From the NCBI GenBank assembly GCA_018881555.1, contig JACAXG010000092.1:1469981-1533980 (forward strand): 64,000 bases of DNA, given 5' to 3'. How positions within the stretch are numbered: the stretch's first letter is position 1; each line of letters starts with the position of its first letter. The DNA comes from Amblyornis subalaris. Its lineage: Eukaryota > Chordata > Aves > Passeriformes > Ptilonorhynchidae. Positions 14,001 to 26,000 of this stretch are shown here, one piece after another. Below the pieces are notes generated by a model. It did not search any database, was not told the origin of the DNA, and saw only the letters and a list, made by a program, of their open reading frames with translations. The translations under genes and the position numbers were made by a program.

Positions 14001-17000
14001 GAATTATAGATGGCGATGGGACTGATATGTTTGATATTGTGACGCAGAAGGACACACAGGAAGGCATCATCACTGTGCGAAAGGTGTCTATTAACTGCAT
14101 TCACTGAATGATTTTGGTGTCAGTGTTAAGTCACAAATGTTCATTGCTTAGATCATGTGATGACATGTGCTAACTGCTTAACATTTGCAAGCATCCCCCC
14201 ACCAGTGACTGACAGGTACTACTTCCTTCTAAGATGAACTGGAAAGGTGGTAACAATACCTAAGACACAGCGTAGGTTTAAAGCATTGTTGCCAGCAAAG
14301 TATGAAAAAATGGACCGGCCCCAATGTGTTAGGACTAACTATCTCTGTGATTTCAAATGCAGACTTCTTTAGTATTCATGTAACCTATTTTCTTCAGCAA
14401 GCAATTAGCAGCTAACTCACTGCTGGGAGACAGATTTTCCTTGTCTNTGAGAGTCTCATCTACTTAGGTGACCAGTGTATGCCAGAACACAAACTTGAGT
14501 TGCAACCTATATTGTTTTGTTCCTGGTTCTAACATACGAGAGGGTTACCACATGAGCAATGTGTATGTAATGATGGTGTTCCTGTTTCTGAGCTAGCTTT
14601 AGTTCTGACCTCTGTCTTGCATTGTCAGAGCACTTTCAGATGCTTATCTTCTAAGTCTAAGATATTATATGTAGAAATGCCCCTCTCTTGCTCCTCAACA
14701 ATTTCCCTTCCAGAAGTCCCTTGGTCCTTGTCTTGAGGTCTTTGAGATGTGTTTCTAAAGACTTCAGGCAACATTTCTAAGATAAAGCACTGTTTATATC
14801 AGCTTTTCAAGCAAATGCCCTTAAGCATAGAATAATGAAATAAACACTGGTATAAAACATACCTCCACATCTCTTGATAATGGCAACCAAGAAAAAGATA
14901 AGTTCTGCAAAACGTTTCTTTTTAATTTCTGTGTTCTTCTGTGTTCATAATCAGTGTAATTGTTTATCTAGGAAAAAATGAAAACACAAAGTTTGAGAGT
15001 TTGAGGTCTAATACTTTTCTTTTTCCTAGAAGTTTCTGAAAGCTTCTCTTGAGATGCTCTTTTCTTGCTTGCTTCAGATTTTTCACAGACTACTATTATA
15101 TTAAATCAATAGCATCTTGAAAAAAAGTCTAGTAGCTGAATCAAGCAAAAAATATTTCATGAGTTGTAATACAGCAATTCCAAAAATGTCAGCAATAGAT
15201 ACTAATGAACAAGATCTTCTGATTTCGTCATTAACAGTCTGACAGAATTTGCATTTTTCAGGATGCTTTCTCGTAGTGATGAATAAGTAGTTTATTCAAT
15301 ACCACAGACAACAGCACTAACAAGCAAGGAAGATGAGAATGCTCAGTTCATTGATTTTTAAAATATTCTCTTTTTATTATTATTTATCCACATTGATTGT
15401 AATTTCTGTTTTCAGTGGTGAATAACTACAAATAGCTTGTGTTCCTTTTTAGAGCCTGTAAGCTATTAAGTCTGAATTTAATATCTGCTGTAAACCAACT
15501 TTTTCTATACAAACTTTTCTATANAATTTCTCACGGATAAAACAATTGATTTTCCACAATTTCATATATTTGGNCAACAGTTTTGTTCATTACTGTTGAT
15601 GTGCTGGAATGCCTATATAATCCACAGGTTGCATAATCATGTTTTGCCATATAGCTGGGCGAGATGTCCAAACTGGATCTGAATGTTGTAGTAACAAGTT
15701 TACATATTCAGGGTGCACATTCTGGCAAATCAAACCAGCTAATTAGAATAAAGCAGTGTGTCTTCTTTGCTTCTAGGCTTGAAGCCAGCATCCCTTAAGA
15801 GCAGAATGATACACTTTATAGACACACCAATAGCCTCAGATCTAGGTTAAACAGTAGCACTGTGTTGCATTTCTCAATTGTATTCATAGATATTCTCCCA
15901 TCTGCTCTAACTACTTTTTTAAAACAAGTCTGGGGCAGTGAGGAAATTCATTCTTTCACTGGACTGCATCTTTCTGCTTTTGAATAGTGTATTTAAATAT
16001 CTAACCTATCACTTTAGCATCTTTCATGAACATTAATTAGTATTTAAAAAAGCAGTCAGGCAAAAGAAAGTAAGTCATCAACCACCCATTTCGGTGAATG
16101 AAAACCACCAGTTCTATATCTCTCTGAGATTCTGTAGGAGTTAANAAAGTCTTCTTTGTGTCAGAAAGGTAGATTTTCAGTTTGCTCATTTCCTCAGAAT
16201 CATTAATTAGCTAACACTTTTCATCTATGACAGCTAGAAAAATTTGAAGGAATAGAATTATTTTCTATCCAAAATGATTTCTAATTATAACCCTGAACTG
16301 TTCCTCCTTCCATTTTAAAAAGGAACTGCTGACAAAAATGTCAAATATATTTTAAAAAAACCCGACCCTCTGATGTTGGTTTCATTAAATTAAATGAAAA
16401 GGAACAAGATTAAGCCTTACTGTTTCTCTAGATATAGAGAGCTTTGACACACACACACCTTCCTTAAAAGACACCTAAAACATTCCTGATATTTAAGGCC
16501 AGCTGCATAGGTTTGACAATAGGAATAGTCTTGCCATTTTGATTATCTAAGAGTTGACAGTATTTCCTGATAAATGCTACNGTTAAGTACCTTGTTCTTA
16601 AATGTTTGTATTTCCAGTCTGTAATTCAAATATTTTAAATGCTTATAGGAATGTTTCAAATCCATATTCTTGTGAAACAGCTGCAAAATTCCCTAAATAA
16701 TTTATTAATTTGCATTGAAAATCTTCTTGCCACTCATGCTGAGATAATTCGACTAATACTTTGAAAAAGGCACTTCCTCTAAAAACAATGGAAATTTCTT
16801 GTTAGATAAAGTGATTCCTGTGGTGGGGAAAATTTCAATTGTCTTGGTGTTNCCACAATGCAGGGCAGGATCTGATNAGGACTGAGTTCTCTTCAGTTTC
16901 CATTGTGTATATAAGTCAACATCTGTCAATATGTAAATCTAATTCATTAAAATTTATCACAATTTTCATTTTTAGCCACTGGACTATGAGACAAGACGAC

Positions 17001-20000
17001 TTTATACTTTGAAAGTAGAAGCTGAAAATACCCATGTGGATCCACGCTTCTATTACCTTGGGCCTTTCAAAGATACAACTATTGTGAAAATCTCTGTAGA
17101 AGATGTAGATGAACCTCCTGTTTTCAGCAGATCTTCTTACCTTTTTGAGGTGCATGAAGATATTGAGTTGGGGACAATAATAGGAACAGTAATGGCACGG
17201 GATCCTGATTCTGCCTCAAGTCCAATAAGGTAATACTTCAGTGTCTGTAAACATATTATTTGCTAAAGAAATTAAGATAAATAGCAATACAACACGATTT
17301 TTCATGTACTCGTACACAGGAGCAAGGTGGTAGTGGTTTTTTCTGTTATTTATTAGTGTCCCAGAGGTAGACAGTATTGAGAATGGTGCTATCTGTAAAC
17401 CTCCAAACACATTGGGAACAGCCATTTACTTGCACACAAGAGACATGCNAAATATTTTCCAGTGCTTTAATTCATAGAAAATTTAAAAAATTACACCTTG
17501 ACTTAAAGTAGGCTCTTCAGAATTGCTTCTTGCTTCACAGTGTGAAAAACTGTNAGAGTGCTGATGAAGTAAGTTTGAGTCTTCAATAAAACTAATATTG
17601 TGTATGAAGTAGAATGAAATGCTTATCATATAAGCCAAGTAGTCTTAAATCTAATTTGTCTAGAAAATAGCATGTTTTTGTTTTACAAAATTANCAGTTA
17701 TTATAGTAAGGTAGCAGTAAAAAAATATCATTTGAGCAAGTATTTATTGCACTTTCAGAAGTTTTCTTTGGCTGTTCTCATTTCCTTTTGTTTCTTGTGC
17801 TGACTTGATTGATGGGATTTTATTTGTCTTACATATTTACTGCTATTTTTTGTGGTGGAGTGAGCAAACTATAGCAATCAAAACCATATAGATATCATTT
17901 TCATATCACAGCATTTTTTTATTTGGCTCAGNTTAGTTAAGTACTCTAAATGAAACCTTGATAAACTTGTATACGTGAAGAACTGTTTAGATCACTCATA
18001 AATTTCCATGGAAACATAAATGTTTCTGTTGCACTGTACAAAAGTACCATGTAACTTTTTAAAAATTTGGCCCAATTCTGACATATTGTCTGATAAACAT
18101 TCTGTATTTGGNAAAATCGTACATTTAATTCCACATCAAAGGTTCAATTCTAATTGAAGGGAGTGTTAAATATTAAAAGAAAAATGGAGGAAGGAGGAAT
18201 TTTCTGATACTAGCTTGACACTGCCATATCATGTTAGTGGACATCTTGCCTGCAAAAGTATGGCAACTATAGAAACATAGAAGGTCCTTTAACATCTGTT
18301 CATGAAAGTGAAAGTTCTGCATGTGAACTTATTTTTATACAGGGTTTTTTTTTTAATTGATCTCTAGTGAATTAATATATCTTAAGTAATAGAAGCTGAT
18401 CTTATAGCAGTACTTTCAAAAGCTCGTAAATTAGCTGTCAGTCTCAGTCTGAAGAAACAGTATATCAAAGACAATTTTCCTTTCAGGATTAAAATAATTC
18501 TTTAATTATTATACTGAAATTCTGAGGGGTTTTTAATGATTCTGATATATGCCTGTAAAAGCTCCGATTATCAAATATTACACTATTGTATCATATCTGT
18601 AAAATTCTTCAAATTTTAATTCTTTATTCTGTGGAGCTAACCTTTAGAATTTTCAGAAATGTTTATAGAAACTAGATAGATGTCTTTTCAAAACCAACCT
18701 GTATTATGTAACATATAGAATGTAGAAACTATACTGACTTGTGAAATATATGCTTTCTTCGACTTTCTATAATTTTGACAAATTTTTTTATGTCTTTATC
18801 ATATTTAGGTTTTCTCTGGATCGTCACACTGACCTTGACAGGATATTTAACATTCATTCTGGAAATGGGTCCATTTATACTTCCAAGCCACTTGACCGTG
18901 AGATATCACAATGGCACAATCTTAGCGTTATAGCAGCTGAGATTAGTAAGCCAGTTTGGTTTTTCTTTTTCCTTGCAGTTTTCCTTAGCCTGTAAAGTTA
19001 CAGCTGCAACTTCATGAGGAAAAAACCTCCTCACTTCCTTGCCCCCTGCTCCTTTCTACTAGATGTTCTGGAAAAGTAAATTGTGGGTAGCTAACAACAG
19101 CTGCCTCCTCATTGCTTTTTTTCCTCACCTACTTCCATCACCGACCTTTAATGTCCAAGTTACTTCTGAAACNTTACCCAATCAAATAATAAGGCTGGAG
19201 TAATTCTGTTTTATTCCTTTTCTTAGAGGACAATAACATGATTTTGCTGTTAAAATAGCTGAGTTTAGGATGGTAATCTATGTTTTTGTCTATATTGTTT
19301 TCTTCATTTCCTTAGAAATACTTTCATTATCTCTTCCTATGGTACCTACACCTACAGCTCTTAGAATCAATATATCTTACAAGTTCCGTTCAATTTGATC
19401 CCAAAGCTGTAGCATTTGTTAGACTATTTAAATCACCTCTCTGTAGATATTTTCATCTTAAGAGTATAAAGAGAAAAGCAGATATCCTCCTGAACCTGCT
19501 ATATTATTGAGATTAGCTTTAATCAATGGACAGAGCATTTTGTAAGGGACAAAAGTCTGATCTTTGAAATCAGCTACTAAGAATCACTTTCAAAGTCACT
19601 TATTTTTTAGGGCTATTTCTATATCAGTCGAAAAAAAAATATATACTGATCAGCAGTGAAACNTGGCTGGCAAGAGCTACTCTGCAGAGAACTAAATGGA
19701 ACATTGTGTGCTGCCACTTAAACATTCTGTGTAAAAAAACCCCAACACTGTACTTTTTGTACAAAAACTTTTTTTTCTTGTGATGCATTGTCCTGAGCTT
19801 GCAATCCTTCAGAGTGCTATCCAATGTTGTAGAAATACTTTTCAGATGTATATAATGATGAAACTTAGCATCCTTGTATGACTATATCTTAGTGCTAAAT
19901 TTATTTCCTTGTCAGGAAACTTAGAGCAAATTTACATTCTGGACATATTTGGAGTAGCTAGCATTCTCTAAAGAAGTATGTTAGTTTTGGGAAAGAAGTG

Positions 20001-23000
20001 AAGGGGGGGAGAATTAGGTCTTTAAATATTTAAAAATGTTACCTGTGAAGCATGACAGAATGGGAAAGCAGTGTTAGAACTTATTTGAAAATTTAGTACA
20101 AACACGCAGAAGGCTATGAAAAACTGGGTCCTAAACCTGGAAATTTAAACAATTCAGGATGTCAAAAAGATTCACATCACGTTCTTTAGCAAAGGTGTTA
20201 TTGATAACAAGTGAACCTAATTCCAGCTGCTTCTAAATGTTTACTCTTTTATTTGAAGCAGAATAAAAGGGGGGAAAATCAGTAATTCAGAACAATCTCT
20301 TACTGTTGTTACTTACCCAATTCCATTAATTTTGCAATATCTTATAGTATTTAGCTACCATCCAGCAGAATTCCAAGAAATGGCTGCAGTTCTTTACACC
20401 CAGGCATTATTCACATTTTTGGTATGGTAACAAGATCAGCAAGTGAGAACAGGGACAGTTGTATTCCTGAATTAACCTATGCTACCTACGCTAAGTAAAA
20501 GTAGGGTTTCAGCATTTGGCAAGGGGGAGGTTATTATTCTTGTTTCTTAAGAAACAAGGTTTCTTAAGGTTTCCAAGGTCTGAAAATCTACATTCATATT
20601 TTTTAAAGCAATTTAAGCAAAGCAAGTCTTATTGGAATAAATTCTTTACCAAATTTTTGGAGGGTTACTTTCATTTGTTTTGTTGGTATTTCTTTAAGGG
20701 GCAAGAGAGGAAAGTCAGGATTGAAAAATTTTCAAAATATGTATGCATATCATCAACCAAATTAACTCTTTCTCACCCAAAATCAGCACAGTGCACAAAG
20801 TCAATAATGTTTTTCTCTGTAAAACAAATTAGATCACAAAGAACTTTAAAATTAAAGATCAAAACCTTACAAAACCTTGAGCCCACCAAATAGTAATATT
20901 TTTTATTGTAGCAGTGGGCATATGTTTCATATACTATATTTAAATGCATTTAATAATTTGCAGTCNCCGTCTTCATGGAAAACTTAATTGCTCACTAGAT
21001 ACCAATACTTTATTTTTTTACTCTGCACAAATAATTTCCTTATTTTTCAGAAGGCCTGAATCTGACCTGTAACAGTTTGTACACTAGATATTGACCAGAT
21101 TCAAACCTAATCTTGCATGTGTATTGCTCATGAAATTTGGAAGAAAACAGAAAACTCTTAATAAGAAAATAATCTCATTTTTCTTCTCTCTTCTGCTGTC
21201 AGACAACCCCAAAGATACTACTCGTGTTCCTGTCTATGTAAGAATTTTGGATGTTAATGACAATGCCCCACAGTTTGCTGTATTCTACGATACTTTTGTC
21301 TGTGAAAATGCAAGAGCTGGACAGGTATGCCTTTGATAAACACTTCCCACTATCCNGTTTTGCTACAGCACTCAACTGTAGATAATTCTTGCCTATTGCT
21401 TGGGAGAAACCATATCCAAAATAGCTTTTAAAATGTTAAAAATGAAAGCAAAGTAACTCTGTAGGTGAGGCTTAGAGAGAAATCTCAATATATTACAACC
21501 ACCTTCGTGTGTTAATTACCACTTTTCTTTACCTAGCCCTGTACTGCTGTTAAATCCTGAATAGATATGTCCAAGAGATATGGTCATAATTTGCTTTGCC
21601 ATTAATTTCACAAAGGAGAACACTACATGTAATTACTAAAAAGATTGATCTACATTTTCAATAATTCTCCAACAGCAAAATTCAGATATATTTCAGTCCT
21701 CGCTGANGGTGATTACAAAGAATTACATCTGTCACACTTTTTTTTTCTTTGATTGTTAGATTCATCTTTCATTATCACACCAAAAACTTCCAAAAAGAAT
21801 ATATAAAACATATTTTTAAAATGGTAACATAATATTTTCTTTTGCTTTTCAGAGGCTACACAATGTGTACTTCAATTTAACTGAAATGACTGCACTGCTT
21901 AATATCTAATTCCCAATAGGCAGTTGCTTATTAGGACAGTTAAAAAAGTGTTTTCCTATTACATGTCCCAGAGCATAATCAGCCAATAATAAAGCCTTTA
22001 AAATTGTAGCAGTAGTACCTTAGTGCAATCCTTTCAATATCTTTGAATAGAATGTGGGAGAAGTGCCAACTTGTCTTAACTGTTTGAGTCCCACAGGCAT
22101 AGCATTCAGGCTGTATTACAAATTTCACATTCAGGTTGCCATTCTTACTTCCAAAGTGACATTAGTTGGAACTTAGAACAAAGAATTTAAGGCCCAAAAT
22201 TATAATGCATAAAATATCTAAAGGTACTGAGCAAGTGCATTTGTCTGCTATGACAGTTGTGAGAGAATTCAAGCTGTTAGATGAAGAGGAATCACAGGCT
22301 AAAAAGGTAGAATTTTTGACAGTTGAAGTGTCTTCTATAAATGCTAAAATAATATTTTAATCATTTTCAATGTGACATATGGATTGAGAATAGGAAAAGA
22401 AGAACACTGAATTTTCCTCTTCCAGTTTAACAAAAAAANCCCCTGGGTAAAAAAAACAAAAAAAATCTAAATGGATTAACCCACAAATTTTACTCATCTG
22501 AGATTTCAGAAATTGTTCTGTGTAGGTTACTAGTTATAGAGGGTACAGGAAATGTTAATAGAACAGTTGAATTTCCATGTAAATGTATTTTGAGGAACAG
22601 TTTTTTCTGCACTACCTAAATTACTGAGGTCAGTATAATTTAAAAGTAAATATAAAAGTTATTTCTATATTGCATTGTTTTTCTGTTTACATTCAGAGTA
22701 GGTTGTCAGTTAAAAAGTTGAATAAAATAACAATAATCACTTATACCTAATAAATGAGATGCTAAGTAAGTTTACGNATCCATAAATGTTTATTTAAATT
22801 GTTATAGAGCTCATTAGTGTCTTTATCAGAAAAAACTGCCAAATTTATTAGGAGGGCCATAAATATAAACATTTTTAAGAAACCTGAGTTGCAAATGATT
22901 GCTTAAAGAAAACAATTCACAGAAAGAGAAAAAATGCAATGCAGAATAACATGAATGATCTATTTGAATGTAATTATATTCTTCTTATTTACTGGCAGAC

Positions 23001-26000
23001 CATAAATAAGACTTGATATTTTCAAATTCAACCTGTCCTCAGAGAGTCTGATCAATCCAAATTGAACATGGTTCTCTAAGCTTGATTCCTCCCACATTTC
23101 TGCTATTNTTCTTCCCTTTCAGGTTTTCACAAATACGTTTGATCCATGACATATACAGAAGCACACACTATATATGATACCTGGGGATGTGTATACATAT
23201 ACATGTATACATACATACACATATGTGCAAATATATAGCAAGAGAGAAATGTGACTTTTGTAGTCCGAATGACTCAAAGGGCCTGTGATGGTTTTACTGC
23301 TTGCTGTTACTGCTGATGTCAGATTGCACCGTGGTCTTACAAACAATGCGAATATCCTATCTCAAAAAGCTCAAGCTACACACAAGCAGCACCTCTGGCA
23401 GAATGCTATTTTGGTGGTTGCTGCTCTTTCAACCCCCCCAAAATGAGGACAGTCTTGGTGTGATGGCATAAAGAGGACACAGGCACTCATGTGAGCTATT
23501 CAAGGCTGACTCAGTAGGAGGTCAGGGAAAGAGAGCAGCAAAATGCTCAGACTGCTGCAGCCCTGCAACCAAAGAAGTTCAGCTGTCCTCCACCCCCAGG
23601 TGAGATGAGCCAGGAGCTGGGCATCTGGACAGATGGAATCCCACTGGTTTTGTCAGCTCCCAGCTGTCACACGTCTGGCAGCTCAGCTGCCAGCCTCCAA
23701 AGATCCTCTAATGTAAAAGACAGGAATCAGTTTAGAAAGCACAAGTCAGTCCTGCTTAGAGAGATTTTGCATGGAAGCTGAGTGTAATTTTTCTATATAT
23801 TCGTTTTCCCTATAGTAATGGTCAGAAGAGAAGTCTTTCTTCTCTCCTTGCAAATGATCTGCCAAAAGGAAAGAAGGCAGGAGTTGACCTTGGACAGCAG
23901 CCAGGTGCCACCCAGCCACTTCCGCCCTCCTCAACAGTACAGGGGAAGAAAAAAAGAAAAAGAAAAAGGCTTGAGACAAAGACAGACTTACCAATTACCA
24001 TCACTGGCAAAAAAACCCTCAGTTTGGGGAAAATCAATTTAAAATACTGTCCATTAAAAATGGGGTAGGATGGTGAGAAACAAAGACAGAAGAACTAAAA
24101 CACCTTCCTTTAATCCCTTCCTTCTTCCCAGGTTCACCTTCACCCCTTCACTACTGACCTTCTCTTATCGCAGGAGAAGTCCNTGGGGAATACTCACACT
24201 TTTCCCAGCCCCAGTGTGAGTATTCCCCATGGACTGCAGTCTTTCAGGATAAATCTGCTGCAGCATGGGCTCCACTCCAGGCCGCAGGGAAACCCCTGCC
24301 CCGCCGGGGTCTCTCCCAGGCCGCAGGGCCATCCCTGCCGGATCTCTCCTGCCTCTGTCCCTGCTCTCGCTCTCCCCTCGGGGCTCGCAGGGCTGTTTCT
24401 TGCACGGTTCCCCTCCNTCAGCCCCGGCTGCCGGGCAGCGTTTTGCCCTGCCTTGCCCGGGCTTTCCTTTCCCCGGGGCTCTNGCCCGCCCGCCCGTGCC
24501 TGAGGGGCTCAGCCGGGCCCTGCGCTGGGGCCGCTGGAGCCGCTGGCACCGCCTGGGGCCGGGCGGCGCAGCCCCGGCATAGCCCCCGGTGCCAGCACTG
24601 GGACACTTCCACCTGACACGAGTACATTGTGATGTTTAAATGGCTTTTTACAATCTTGCTGTTACTAGCCTTCTTTTTGCCAAATCCATACATGCCCACT
24701 CCCGTTTCACATGGCCCAATGTTACATGAATAGATCTAGCTCATAATGGACTCGCTTTCAAAATATGAGTGATGTAGTCTATTTTCCTTTTTCCAATTCA
24801 GCATAGATTGTATAAACACACTAAATTTCTTGAACCAATTCTCTTTATGCAGCTCCTCATTTTATCAACTTATGTGACNCATATGACAATTCTTACCAGG
24901 GGTGTTTTTCTCACCATAATCTTGCTTAAACATGGCTTTTGGGATCTTTATATTTCCAGCAATTTCCTTGTTATATTCACCAAGTGTCTTTCTAAAAATA
25001 GCTAAAATTTATATCTATTGAAAAGCTAAATTCCTTGTAGTTTCTAGCATTCAATTTTCCCTTCCTATTTTTCAGATGTAGTTTCTAGCATTCAATTTTC
25101 CCTTCCTATTTTTCAGATGTATTTACGGAAATTTCTTATATCTTTCAATTCTGAATTGTTATTTTATCTTTGTTTATTGCATCTCCTTCATTTCTTTTGA
25201 CATACAACAATTTGTGGTCAATTTACTTGAAATTTTGTTCTCTTTCTTTTCCAGTTCCCCTGATTCATTCTTACTTTAATTTCTNCACTATATTTCCGTA
25301 GATCTTGTACCTTTCAGTGGTTTTACTGGTATCAGAATTTTCTCTTTGCCTTACTCTTTTCAAAAACCCTCAAAGTTTTACCTTTTTTTTTAGTCTGGCA
25401 AGTTTTTGAACTGCAAATTGATACAGGGTTTCTAAAGAGTTCTGCTTTCTTTTTCTTAATAGCACATTATATTTTCTGTTCTTTGTAATGAATTTAAAAG
25501 CAAAGGTATAGTGTATTTTAGAAAAAAAAACATTTACCTAAACAGTTGATAGAACTGATGCTCGAAGAGGTCCTACCNAGCAGAAATATGAATTTTGTTG
25601 GAATAAGCAGACCATAGAGCAAACTTGTTTCTACTAGTTTGTCAGTTTTTTAGTGGCTAACAACCCTCATGACTTCTGTTGGACCCTTAATTTCCTTACT
25701 GTTATCATACAGATTAACATCCTTGTCTTCCCTTCAGTTACTGCTTTGTGGCATTGCTAGAAAGAAGCAGCAACTTAGAGTGTTGCACCCCTATTTACAA
25801 GGTAATAGGGGTTTCTCATGGCTAGCAGGTCCAAGAGGAAAAAACACTGTTTGAAACCACATGTAAAACAGGATATATAACATTAATATAGTAATCAATA
25901 TTATCAGGAAACAGTTTTCAAACTGCAATATAATGTTTTAAATTCTACATACTCTTTTGAAACTACAAGTATGGACACTCAGCAAATCAGTTGATTTTCA

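Noticed and set aside
20516..20893. 125-codon open frame in intron 8
   Set aside because: Lys/Phe/Ser-rich low-information sequence, begins in a T-rich and palindromic stretch, no recognisable motif.
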